DNA from: a virus
Virus record (IMG/VR): IMGVR_UViG_3300022866_000322
Coordinates: 157,343-221,342 of that record
Reading direction: 5' to 3' (one strand)
DNA: 64,000 nucleotides
Shown here: piece after piece, positions 52,266-59,151 of the stretch
How positions within the stretch are numbered: position 1 is the first letter of the stretch
Layout: each line of letters starts with the position of its first letter
Program-made: the position numbers and the translations under genes
Notes under the pieces: model-generated
The model's input: only the letters and a program-made list of their open reading frames with translations
What the model was told of the DNA's origin: nothing
The model's database searches: none

Positions 52266-53189
52266 ATGAACAAATATGAACAGCTTATAGAATATATCAT
52301 CAACGAAGATGAAGACAAAGCCAAGGCTTTATTTCATGATATCGTTGTTGAAAAATCACGAGACATTTATGAGACTTTGATGGACGAAGAAACCGTTGAT
52401 GAAACAATTGGTGGAAACGAAGTCGAAGACTTGGTAGACGAAATACAAGCCGACGAAACCGACGGCATTCCTGAAGGCGACATGGACATGGACGCTGAAG
52501 AGGAAATGATGAGCGGTGACGACGAAGTCGACGCTGAAGAAGGCGGTGAAGAAGATCTTGAAGATAAAGTTATGGATCTTGAAAAAGAGTTAGACGAGCT
52601 CAAAGCAGAATTTGATGCATTGATGGCAGATGAGATGGACGAGCCAGCACATAGCGATATGGAAATGGACATGGACATGGACATGGGCGCTAGTGATTCC
52701 GAAGCTGACGAGTTAGAAATGTATGAAGGCGATAAGAAATACAAGAAAATGGAAGAAGACGAAGTCGACGAAGCACATTGCACGCCTGCACACAGAAAAA
52801 AGAAAATGGAAGAAGACGAAGAAGTAGTTGAGGATGCAGAGGAAGTTGCAGAATCAACAAAGCCAAAAGCAAAATACTCTAAGTCAGCAGTTGATCTTAT
52901 GCGTGAGTACGTTGAAAAAGTTGCAATGCCAGCAGGCGAAGATAACAAAGCAGTATCACCAGTTGCAGGATCAAATGACATGGGTGGTACGGCAGTTGAC
53001 TTTGACGCAGGCGGAGACAGTAACCCAGACGGAACAAGCGCACCTAAGGAAGGTAAAGTAGATAAAATGCCACATGCTGGTAACTACCAAAACGTTCCAG
53101 GCGCCAAAGCAAATCTTAGCAAAGCAACAGGTGCTAAAAATACCGAAGAGGCAGGCGTTAACACCAAGGCTGTCGAAGGTGACAAGTAA
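52266..53189 (+). CDS. Acidic prohead core protein (gp67/gp68-like position, 307 aa)
   Basis: The N-terminal ~40 residues (YEQLIEYIINEDEDKAKALFHDIVVEKSRDIYE) form a conserved helical module. Residues 45-200 are extremely acidic with MDMDMDMD-like repeats and a coiled-coil segment (EDKVMDLEKELDELKAEFDAL). The C-terminus is G- and N-rich. Acidic core proteins of T4 (gp67, gp68) lie in the same place and are cleaved to internal peptides by gp21. An AAGGAG ribosome site precedes the ATG. Assignment is by composition and context. Confidence 0.65.
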   Translation: MNKYEQLIEYIINEDEDKAKALFHDIVVEKSRDIYETLMDEETVDETIGGNEVEDLVDEIQADETDGIPEGDMDMDAEEEMMSGDDEVDAEEGGEEDLEDKVMDLEKELDELKAEFDALMADEMDEPAHSDMEMDMDMDMGASDSEADELEMYEGDKKYKKMEEDEVDEAHCTPAHRKKKMEEDEEVVEDAEEVAESTKPKAKYSKSAVDLMREYVEKVAMPAGEDNKAVSPVAGSNDMGGTAVDFDAGGDSNPDGTSAPKEGKVDKMPHAGNYQNVPGAKANLSKATGAKNTEEAGVNTKAVEGDK

Positions 53190-53203
53190 ACTAGGACAAT
53201 AAT

Positions 53204-53845
53204 ATGGCTTTGTACCTAAAAGAGAATCTTACTTTTGACCGGGCCAAGATTGAGGTCATCTCAGAAGACAGCAATACTGGTCAAGGTAAGAATCTTTATA
53301 TGAAAGGGATATTCATTGAGGGAGGCGTCAAAAACGCTAACGAACGTGTTTATCCGCTTCACGAAATTGAAAAAGCCGTTTCGAGTATTAATGAACAAAT
53401 CAAAGAAGGACACAGCGTCCTAGGCGAAGTAGATCACCCAGATGATTTAAAAATTAACTTGGATCGTGTATCACATATGATTGAAAGTATGTGGATGGAC
53501 GGACCATGCGGCCACGGTAAACTTAAAATCCTTCCAACACCAATGGGAAAACTAGTTGAATCTATGATTACTAGCGGTGTTAAGTTGGGTGTTAGTTCAC
53601 GTGGTAGCGGCGAAGTTAATGAGAGTTCGGGACACGTTAACAATTTTGAAATTATTACTGTTGACGTTGTCGCACAACCAAGTGCTCCACATGCTTATCC
53701 AACCCCAATTTATGAGGGGTTAATGAACATGCGTGGTGGACACAACATATTTGAAGTAGCGAAAGAAGCTACTCAAGATCAAAGAGTACAAAAGTACCTG
53801 AAAGAAGGCGTTTTACGCTTAATCAAGGACCTTAAGTTAAAATAG
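53204..53845 (+). CDS. 21: Prohead core protease gp21 (213 aa)
   Basis: T4-type prohead serine protease: GIFIEGGVKNANERVYP (about 35-51), GEVDHPDDL with the candidate catalytic histidine H78, and GVSSRGSGEV with the candidate nucleophile serine at about 131-132. T4 gp21 is 212 residues. It cleaves scaffold, core and capsid proteins after (L/I)xE sites during head maturation. It sits in the canonical place just before gp22. Confidence 0.95.
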   Translation: MALYLKENLTFDRAKIEVISEDSNTGQGKNLYMKGIFIEGGVKNANERVYPLHEIEKAVSSINEQIKEGHSVLGEVDHPDDLKINLDRVSHMIESMWMDGPCGHGKLKILPTPMGKLVESMITSGVKLGVSSRGSGEVNESSGHVNNFEIITVDVVAQPSAPHAYPTPIYEGLMNMRGGHNIFEVAKEATQDQRVQKYLKEGVLRLIKDLKLK

Positions 53846-53854
53846 GAGAACTAG

Positions 53855-54961
53855 ATGTTAGATGCTATCAAGCCATTGATAGATAGCGGTATCATTAACG
53901 AAGATACGCAAGAAGCAATCACTGAAGCATGGGAAGCAAAACTTTCCGAAGCTAAAGAAATTGCCCGTGCAGAACTTCGTGAAGAATTCGCACACCGCTA
54001 TCAACATGACAAACAAGTAATGGTTGAAGCTCTAGACAAAATGGTAACTGAAAGTCTCCAGTCAGAACTTGAAGAATTTGCTTCAGAAAAGCAAGCACTT
54101 GCTGAAGATCGTGTGAAGTTTAAAACACACATGAACGAAAGCAGTACTAAATTTAATGATTTCATGGTAACAAAATTAGCAGAAGAAATCAAAGAACTTA
54201 GAACAGATCGCAAGCAGTACGAGAATAGTGTATCTAAACTCGAACAGTTTGTTATCAAGCAACTTGCAGAAGAGATTCAAGAGTTTGAGCAAGACAAGCA
54301 GGCAGTAGTAGAAACAAAAGTCCGCTTGATTGCTGGAGCAAAAGACAAATTAGCAGAATTACAGCAGAACTTCGTATCACGTAGTTCGGCACTTGTTAAA
54401 GAGTCAGTTGCTAAAAACCTAGAGTCAGAAATGACTCAACTCAAAGAAGACATCCATCAAGCACGTGAAAACATGTTTGGTCGTCAAATCTTTGAAGCCT
54501 TTGCTTCAGAATTCGCTGTTACTCACTTAAATGAGAACAAAGAAATCCAGAAGTTGCAGGCTGTTGTTGTTGCTAAAGAGGAAGCTCTCGCAGAAGCTAA
54601 ATCACAAGCAGAAGAAAAAGCAACAATTGCTGAGTCGAAAGATAAAGAAATTAAAATGATTAAGGAATCGGCGGAACGCAAGGATACACTTGCTGACCTG
54701 TTGAAACCACTTAATAAAGAGAAAGCCGCAGTGATGAGCGAACTTCTCGAAAGTGTGCAGACTGCTAAGTTGCAGAAATCATACGACAAGTATCTACCGG
54801 CAGTTTTAAACGCAAACGGCAGGACAGTTAACGAAGCGAAAGCAGTGTTAACAGAAAGCCGTGTTGAAGTTACTGGTGATAAATCTGCTAAACAAACCAA
54901 CGCAAGAACACAAGACGACAATAATAATGTTGTTGAGATCAAGCGTTTAGCAGGGCTTTAA
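53855..54961 (+). CDS. 22: Prohead scaffold/core protein gp22-like (368 aa)
   Basis: An almost entirely helical, glutamate- and lysine-rich coiled-coil protein (EEFAHRYQHDKQVMVEALDKMVTESLQ; LAEEIKELRTDRKQYENSVSKL) between the protease and the capsid gene, as T4 gp22 (269 residues). It fills the prohead and is degraded by gp21; several LxE-type sites (LQSELEE) are present. A GGAG ribosome site lies upstream of the ATG. Confidence 0.9.
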   Translation: MLDAIKPLIDSGIINEDTQEAITEAWEAKLSEAKEIARAELREEFAHRYQHDKQVMVEALDKMVTESLQSELEEFASEKQALAEDRVKFKTHMNESSTKFNDFMVTKLAEEIKELRTDRKQYENSVSKLEQFVIKQLAEEIQEFEQDKQAVVETKVRLIAGAKDKLAELQQNFVSRSSALVKESVAKNLESEMTQLKEDIHQARENMFGRQIFEAFASEFAVTHLNENKEIQKLQAVVVAKEEALAEAKSQAEEKATIAESKDKEIKMIKESAERKDTLADLLKPLNKEKAAVMSELLESVQTAKLQKSYDKYLPAVLNANGRTVNEAKAVLTESRVEVTGDKSAKQTNARTQDDNNNVVEIKRLAGL

Positions 54962-54988
54962 TAACCCTAAAAGGAAAAAGGAAAAGAA

Positions 54989-56173
54989 ATGACACAAGCA
55001 CTATTAGAAAGCCGTTGGGGCGAAACAAAAGATGCCCTGTTAGAAGGACTAAATGGCTCCAAGCGTACTACAATGGGAGTTATTCTTGAAAACACCCGCA
55101 AGAGTTTGCAAGAGACCGCTACTGCTGGCTCAACAGCCGCTGGTAACGTTGCTACATTGAACCGTGTAATTTTACCAGTCATTAGACGAGTAATGCCAAC
55201 CGTTATTGCTAACGAAATTGTTGGTGTACAGCCTATGACAGGTCCAGTTGCACAGATTCACACACTACGTGTACGTTATGCTGATAACGCTACATCAACA
55301 GCAGGTGCGCCATTTGATACAAGCGTTACTGCTGGTGACGAAGCACTATCACCATTTAAGATTGCTACAGTATATTCAGGTAGTACTGCTACCGGTCGTG
55401 CTGACAGCACAAGTACACTTGAAGGTACACCAGGTAACAAGATCAACGTCCAGATCTTAAAGCAAGTTGTTGAAGCTAAGACACGTAAGCTATCAGCACG
55501 TTGGACATTCGAAGCCGCTCAAGATGCGCAAGCAATGCACGGCTTAGATATTGAAGCAGAAGTTATGGCAGCTCTTGCACAAGAGATTACAGTTGAAATT
55601 GATCAAGAAGTTCTTGGTTCACTTCGTAGTCTTGCTGGTACTGAGTTCACATATAACCAGGCAGCAGTATCTGGTACAGCTACTTACGTTGGTGATGAGC
55701 ATGCCGCATTGGCAGTTCTTATCAACAGAACAGCTAACTTGATTGCATCACGCACACGTCGTGGCGCAGGTAACTGGGCAGTTGTTTCACCAGCCGCTTT
55801 AACAGTTCTCCAAAGCGCAACAACAAGTGCTTTTGCACGTACAACTGAAGGCACATTTGAAGCACCTACAAACACCAAGTTTGTTGGTACATTGAATGGC
55901 GCAATGAAAGTTTATGTAGACAGCTATGCTGGCGATGCACAGGCAGTTCTAGTTGGTTACAAAGGTTCAAGCGAAGCAGATGCAGCCGCATTCTATTGCC
56001 CATATGTTCCATTAATGAGCAGTGGTGTTGTGTTGGATCCATCAACACTTGAGCCAGTAGTTGGCTTTATGACCCGCTACGGGTACGTAGAGCTCACCAA
56101 TACAGCATCATCGTTTGGTAATGCAGCCGACTATCTCGGGGAAATCGCAGTTTCTAACTTGTCTTTCCAGTAA
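54989..56173 (+). CDS. 23: Major capsid protein gp23-like (394 aa)
   Basis: Recognisable gp23 segments include RVILPVIRRVMPTVIANEIVGVQPMTGPVAQIHTLRVRY (about 59-97), LSARWTFEAAQDAQAMHGLDIEAEVMAALAQEI and GFMTRYGYVELTN. It is shorter than T4 gp23 (521), lacking much of the insertion domain. The N-terminal LQE at 40-42 before TATAG is a candidate gp21 cleavage site, giving a short pre-peptide (T4 cleaves after residue 65). A purine-rich ribosome site (AAAGGAAAAAGGAAAAG) precedes the ATG. A strong terminator follows. Confidence 0.95.
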   Translation: MTQALLESRWGETKDALLEGLNGSKRTTMGVILENTRKSLQETATAGSTAAGNVATLNRVILPVIRRVMPTVIANEIVGVQPMTGPVAQIHTLRVRYADNATSTAGAPFDTSVTAGDEALSPFKIATVYSGSTATGRADSTSTLEGTPGNKINVQILKQVVEAKTRKLSARWTFEAAQDAQAMHGLDIEAEVMAALAQEITVEIDQEVLGSLRSLAGTEFTYNQAAVSGTATYVGDEHAALAVLINRTANLIASRTRRGAGNWAVVSPAALTVLQSATTSAFARTTEGTFEAPTNTKFVGTLNGAMKVYVDSYAGDAQAVLVGYKGSSEADAAAFYCPYVPLMSSGVVLDPSTLEPVVGFMTRYGYVELTNTASSFGNAADYLGEIAVSNLSFQ

Positions 56174-56194
56174 TAGTAACAAGCAAAAACAGAA

Positions 56195-56218
56195 AAGGGG
56201 TCGCAAGACCCTTTTTTT
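56195..56218 (+). terminator. Rho-independent terminator after gp23
   Basis: GGGTC-GCAA-GACCC stem-loop, extended by A-T pairs, followed by seven T. It lies 22 bases after the gp23 stop. Confidence 0.9.
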
Positions 56219-56275
56219 GTGACTTAAAACTCTATTTGATTCAACACCTTTTCTGTCAATATAAAACAAAATAAC

Positions 56276-56306
56276 TTGACTTAATATGACGGTTAGTGTA
56301 TAAATA
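56276..56306 (+). promoter_or_regulatory. Overlapping sigma-70 (TTGACT-17-TATAAA) and T4 late (TATAAATA) promoter
   Basis: TTGACT at 56276-56281 and TATAAA at 56299-56304 are separated by 17 bases. The same -10 is part of a perfect late octamer TATAAATA (56299-56306). Either polymerase form would start near 56312, exactly at the first base of the riboswitch fold, so the RNA downstream could be made both early and late. Confidence 0.82.
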
Positions 56307-56312
56307 TATATA

Positions 56313-56366
56313 CGTTCAGCTGAGAGGCCGGAAGTAGACTTCATTATTAGTCGAAGGAACGCATTA
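56313..56366 (+). promoter_or_regulatory. Glutamine riboswitch (glnA/Downstream-peptide class), copy 1
   Basis: P1 is CGTTC (56313-56317) with GAACG (56357-56361). P2 is GCT/GGC with a GAGA loop (56319-56328). The conserved CGGAAGTAG is at 56329-56337, a variable hairpin GACT/AGTC at 56337-56352, and the conserved CGAAGGAACGC at 56352-56362. These two conserved blocks in this order are diagnostic of the L-glutamine-binding RNA class known from cyanobacteria and marine phage or metagenome sequences. Confidence 0.9.
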
Positions 56367-56370
56367 TCAT

Positions 56371-56423
56371 CGTTCATCTCGAAAGAGACGGAAGTAGGTA
56401 ATGGTTACCGAAGGAACGCACCT
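56371..56423 (+). promoter_or_regulatory. Glutamine riboswitch (glnA/Downstream-peptide class), copy 2
   Basis: P1 is CGTTC (56371-56375) with GAACG (56414-56418). P2 is TCTC-GAAA-GAGA (56377-56388). Conserved CGGAAGTAG is at 56389-56397, hairpin GGTAA-TGG-TTACC at 56397-56409, and CGAAGGAACGC at 56409-56419. CACC (56419-56422) can pair with GGTG (56439-56442) beside the AGGAGG ribosome site, a possible route to translational control; that part is inference. It is the copy nearest the peptide gene, 25 bases before its ATG. Confidence 0.92.
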
Positions 56424-56447
56424 AACTTTAAAAAGGAGGGTGTTAAA

Positions 56448-56555
56448 ATGACAATGTGGACTCAATATTGTAGACTACATGCACTTGATGACTATCGCAA
56501 GTTATGCATGTTGAAACTTTTGTTGTTGCGTACATTACACAACACATACAAGTGA
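56448..56555 (+). CDS. Riboswitch-controlled small peptide (35 aa)
   Basis: ATG at 56448 to TGA at 56555 encodes 35 residues. A strong ribosome site AGGAGGG (56434-56440) lies 7 bases upstream. The peptide starts MTMWTQYC, is basic overall and probably helical, with a leucine run (LKLLLLR) flanked by charged residues. Short peptides directly after this riboswitch class give the Downstream-peptide motif its name. The function is unknown. In cyanobacteria the related RNA controls small inhibitors of glutamine synthetase, so an effect on host nitrogen metabolism is a reasonable but unproven idea. A terminator follows at once, so this is a monocistronic unit. Confidence 0.8.
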   Translation: MTMWTQYCRLHALDDYRKLCMLKLLLLRTLHNTYK

Positions 56556-56561
56556 ACTTCG

Positions 56562-56585
56562 AGGGGTGTAACTGCCCCTTTTTTT
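56562..56585 (+). terminator. Rho-independent terminator after the riboswitch peptide
   Basis: AGGGGT-GTAACT-GCCCCT stem-loop followed by seven T, 6 bases after the peptide stop. It closes a self-contained promoter-riboswitch-peptide-terminator unit. Confidence 0.85.
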
Positions 56586-56622
56586 ATAACTGCTATTACA
56601 TATTATTTAAGGAGGATCTTGG

Positions 56623-56907
56623 ATGAATACAGCTACAGAAGTAAAGTGCGAAACGCTCAATATCCGCATAGAACCCAAAGTTCGAGATCTAATTGATCGT
56701 GCGGCGAAGTCACGCGGCAAAAATCTCACGGACTTCATACTGGAGTCTGCTCGTCTCGCTGCAGAAGACACTCTGCTCGACCAGGTGATCATGGCGACCA
56801 GCCCAGACGCCTTTGCGCAGTTTCAGGCTCGCTTGGATATGCTACCTAAGCCTAATGACCGTTTACGCAAAACTATGCTCACGCCTGCTCCCTGGGAGCG
56901 TGAATGA
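56623..56907 (+). CDS. Orphan TacA-like (DUF1778) antitoxin (94 aa)
   Basis: The N-terminal ribbon-helix-helix part (LNIRIEPKVRDLIDRAAKSRG, about 12-32, then LTDFILESA) and C-terminal tail (LDMLPKPNDRLRKTMLTPAPWERE) follow the TacA/DUF1778 pattern, whose C-terminus wraps and neutralises a GNAT acetyltransferase toxin. No GNAT gene lies next to it. Base use differs from neighbours: 7 of 11 leucine codons are CTC or CTG and CGC arginine codons are frequent, suggesting recent transfer. AAGGAGG precedes the ATG. It may neutralise a host toxin during infection, or act as a DNA-binding repressor. Confidence 0.85.
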   Translation: MNTATEVKCETLNIRIEPKVRDLIDRAAKSRGKNLTDFILESARLAAEDTLLDQVIMATSPDAFAQFQARLDMLPKPNDRLRKTMLTPAPWERE

Positions 56908-56936
56908 AGTTGGCTGCTTTTTTATGACTACTATTA

Positions 56937-56944
56937 CATAAATA
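56937..56944 (+). promoter_or_regulatory. T4-type late promoter octamer
   Basis: CATAAATA, 87 bases before the ATG of the structural gene at 57031. The leader between them contains an 8-base inverted repeat (56953-56970, CATATAAA/TTTATATG) and a GCGG/CCGC hairpin near 56977-56991, possibly stabilising a strongly expressed mRNA. Confidence 0.6.
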
Positions 56945-57030
56945 CTACTGTTCATATAAATCTTTATATGTTCTTATGCGGAACCAAACCGCGTAGGCCT
57001 AGAACGCCACTTAATTTAAGGAGAAACAAA

Positions 57031-57651
57031 ATGGGAAGACCTATAGCAAAAAAGTTTATTGGCGATGGCGTTGGCAAGATTGCAATTACAGCAGTTAAGT
57101 TTGCAAGCGGCAGCGAAGTTCTTAGCGGTGCAGATATTCAAAGACAAAGAACAGCTAAAAGTTTCGTTGTATCTGACGGAGCTAAAACAGAAACATGTAC
57201 ACTGGTTAACAAGTCAATTGGTGCCTTGGGTGCTAGTGAATTTACCATCAACGTTACCGACAACGATGGCGACCAACAGCAAGTTACCAAGATGACCAAC
57301 AGAAAAGTTTACACTGAAGGTACTACTTGGAAACAGTGGACAAAAGATGCCGACGGCTCAGCATCGGGTGCAGTTCAAAAAACAATCACAGGTGCAACAG
57401 CGGCCAACCCAGTTGTTATTACATCTGCCGGTCACGGACTTGCAAATGGAACTAAAATTTCAATCCGTAAAGTAGTTGGTATGGTTGAGCTTAACACTGA
57501 AACCGGCTATACAGTGGCAAGTACTGCAACTAACACTTTTGCATTATCTGGAGTTGACGGTAGTGGATTTACTACTTACACATCAGGTGGTGATGTAACT
57601 GTTGCGGCAGCAGGTGCAGACGATGTGATAATAGATACACAACAGTCTTAA
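57031..57651 (+). CDS. Virion structural/decoration protein (206 aa)
   Basis: MGRPIAKKFIGDGVGKIAIT is the N-terminal style of small structural proteins in marine myoviruses. The C-terminal part (ITGATAANPVVITSAGHGLANGTKI, then TNTFALSGVDGSGFTTYTSGG) matches a beta domain recurrent in phage virion proteins that pipelines often label E1 FCCH-like. I choose the ATG at 57031 because AAGGAG (57018-57023) is correctly placed; the frame is open to 56968 without a ribosome site. Its strong signals and capsid-proximal position suggest an abundant virion protein. A terminator follows. Confidence 0.75.
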   Translation: MGRPIAKKFIGDGVGKIAITAVKFASGSEVLSGADIQRQRTAKSFVVSDGAKTETCTLVNKSIGALGASEFTINVTDNDGDQQQVTKMTNRKVYTEGTTWKQWTKDADGSASGAVQKTITGATAANPVVITSAGHGLANGTKISIRKVVGMVELNTETGYTVASTATNTFALSGVDGSGFTTYTSGGDVTVAAAGADDVIIDTQQS

Positions 57652-57694
57652 TATCAAAAGAAACATAAAGTAAAGTTTTATGTGTTAACTGATT

Positions 57695-57717
57695 AACCCG
57701 CTTCGGCGGGTTTTTCT
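57695..57717 (+). terminator. Rho-independent terminator
   Basis: CCCGC-TTCG-GCGGG stem-loop with flanking AA/TT pairs, followed by TTTTTCTTT, 44 bases after the preceding stop. Confidence 0.92.
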
Positions 57718-57740
57718 TTATCCACCAACATTTCAATCTG

Positions 57741-57748
57741 CATAAATA
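57741..57748 (+). promoter_or_regulatory. T4-type late promoter octamer for the rightward fibre block
   Basis: CATAAATA, 22 bases before the ATG at 57770, with AAGG at 57757-57760 as ribosome site. It begins the operon reaching the right end of the window. Confidence 0.65.
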
Positions 57749-57769
57749 TAATGAATAAGGACTTTGATA

Positions 57770-58369
57770 ATGGCCGTAGTCAACAATTTAAACACAGATT
57801 TCTTAATAACCACAAAAGTAAATCCTTCTGCGAATATCACATTGCAGAGTTCCACTGTTTATATAGATGGTGACTTGCAGGTTGGCGGAAACAGCACGGC
57901 TATTTCTAAAGTAGATTTGGAAGTTACTGATAATCTGATTACATTGAATAAGGGTGAATCAGGTGCAGGAATTACATTAGGTAGTGCCGGGATCGAAGTT
58001 GACAGAGGTAGTTCTAGTACAGTTGCCCTTCGATTTAACGAAACTGTCGACAAGTGGCAGATTACAAACGACGGCGCAACCTATGCAAATATACATACCT
58101 TGGCTGCTGACGAAAATCCAACATTGGGTTCTAACTTAGACGTTGCCGCATTTACTATTTCAAGCGAATCAACTGACTATGTTAAGTTTGATAGTAATTT
58201 AGCAGTTAGATATACAAGTGTAGTCCCTGTCGCAGTTGCAGATCATAGTGTAATTTATACACAAACACCAAGTAACGGACAAAGTGGAGTTTACATAACA
58301 AGTACAAGCGATGCTGATAGACAGGTCAGCACAGTAAGAAATTCAGTAGTATATTCATTAGTATTGTAA
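57770..58369 (+). CDS. Virion fibre-like structural protein (199 aa)
   Basis: The segment VYIDGDLQVGGNSTAISKVDLEVTDNLITLNKGESGAGIT, then AGIEVDRGSSSTVALRFNETVDKWQITNDG, is a beta-structured module common in tail fibre-like proteins of T4-like marine phages. The start at 57770 (MAVVNNLN) has an AAGG ribosome site; a TTG at 57764 is in frame but less likely. It is first in an operon of four structural genes. The role is probably a fibre or head/tail decoration. Confidence 0.7.
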   Translation: MAVVNNLNTDFLITTKVNPSANITLQSSTVYIDGDLQVGGNSTAISKVDLEVTDNLITLNKGESGAGITLGSAGIEVDRGSSSTVALRFNETVDKWQITNDGATYANIHTLAADENPTLGSNLDVAAFTISSESTDYVKFDSNLAVRYTSVVPVAVADHSVIYTQTPSNGQSGVYITSTSDADRQVSTVRNSVVYSLVL

Positions 58370-58381
58370 GGATAAACAAGA

Positions 58382-58699
58382 ATGGCGATTCATAGCAATT
58401 TATTAGGGAGTGGGGTAGCAGGTAATATTACTGTATCAGATGCTACCAATGGTGATGCAGTTACCACAATGTATTTTTGTAATACACATACCGTCCCAGT
58501 TACATTTAACCTACATGTGTGCCCAGCAGGTTTTTCAGCAAATGGCAATAACGTAGTGTATTCGGATAAAGTTATTGCGCCAGGCGATACTTATGTAGTT
58601 GATTGGGAAAAACTTGTATTGGGCTTTCACGACACATTGCAAGCAAATGCAAATATAGCAAGTAAAATTGTAGCAACAGTAAGCACAATAGGATTATAA
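58382..58699 (+). CDS. Small structural protein (105 aa)
   Basis: A beta-rich protein with no enzymatic motif (AGNITVSDATNGDAVTTMYFCNT; VTFNLHVCPAGF; VIAPGDTYVVDWEKLVL). The pattern resembles small head- or tail-associated proteins of phages. AAGGA lies before the ATG. It sits 12 bases after the previous stop and 4 bases before the next gene, so all three belong to one operon. Confidence 0.7.
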   Translation: MAIHSNLLGSGVAGNITVSDATNGDAVTTMYFCNTHTVPVTFNLHVCPAGFSANGNNVVYSDKVIAPGDTYVVDWEKLVLGFHDTLQANANIASKIVATVSTIGL

Positions 58700-58703
58700 C
58701 GCT

Positions 58704-59141
58704 ATGGGACGTTATGTTAAAAAAATTGAAGTAATGGGTGGAAGTAGCGCCCTTGCATTGCAAATTCCAACCAGTTCAAACAGTATTGGACCTGAAGTAC
58801 TTGAAAATGGTTTGCTTAGATGGAACACAGACAACAGGCGTGTTGAGTTCTGGTACGAGAATGCATGGCAAACCATTGCCAAAGTAGGCACTGTGCAAAT
58901 TGCCACAGACGAATTCACAGGCGACGCAGTGGGCACAACATTTACCATGGGCCAAGCAGAATCAGATGCAAACGCAGTTATTGTACAAATTGGAGGAGTA
59001 TATCAACAACCAAATGTTAACTACACAATGAACGGTAGTACCACAATTACGTTTACCAGCGCACCACCTGCTCCGGGAGTGAACCCAAATAAAATAGTTG
59101 TTGTGCATAATATAAACAGCACTGACTCTGTTTATGAGTAG
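58704..59141 (+). CDS. Structural protein (145 aa)
   Basis: MGRYVKKIEVMGGSSALALQIP followed by GLLRWNTDNRRVEFWYENAWQTI, a WNTDxxxVEFWY-type module that recurs in phage fibre proteins. The C-terminal half is a beta domain (VIVQIGGVYQQPNVNYTMNGSTTITFTSAPP) similar to receptor-proximal phage domains; a related element (LVSINGTSQNPDTAYSVSGTDITFTEVP) occurs in the last gene of the window. The precise location in the virion is unknown. Confidence 0.7.
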   Translation: MGRYVKKIEVMGGSSALALQIPTSSNSIGPEVLENGLLRWNTDNRRVEFWYENAWQTIAKVGTVQIATDEFTGDAVGTTFTMGQAESDANAVIVQIGGVYQQPNVNYTMNGSTTITFTSAPPAPGVNPNKIVVVHNINSTDSVYE

Positions 59142-59151
59142 GAAACGTTAA

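Noticed and set aside
52367-52981. Serine-rich reading frame on the minus strand
   Set aside because: It is the antisense shadow of the acidic, GAA/GAC-rich prohead core gene; TTC/GTC/TCC antisense codons explain the serine content.
56608-56792. Toxin gene on the opposite strand of the antitoxin
   Set aside because: The minus-strand frame is a shadow of the ribbon-helix-helix coding region and has no GNAT-like acetyl-CoA motif.
56953-56991. Inverted repeats near 56960 as a terminator of the antitoxin gene
   Set aside because: The 8-base AT-only repeat has no following T-run and lies downstream of a late promoter, so it is more likely leader structure.
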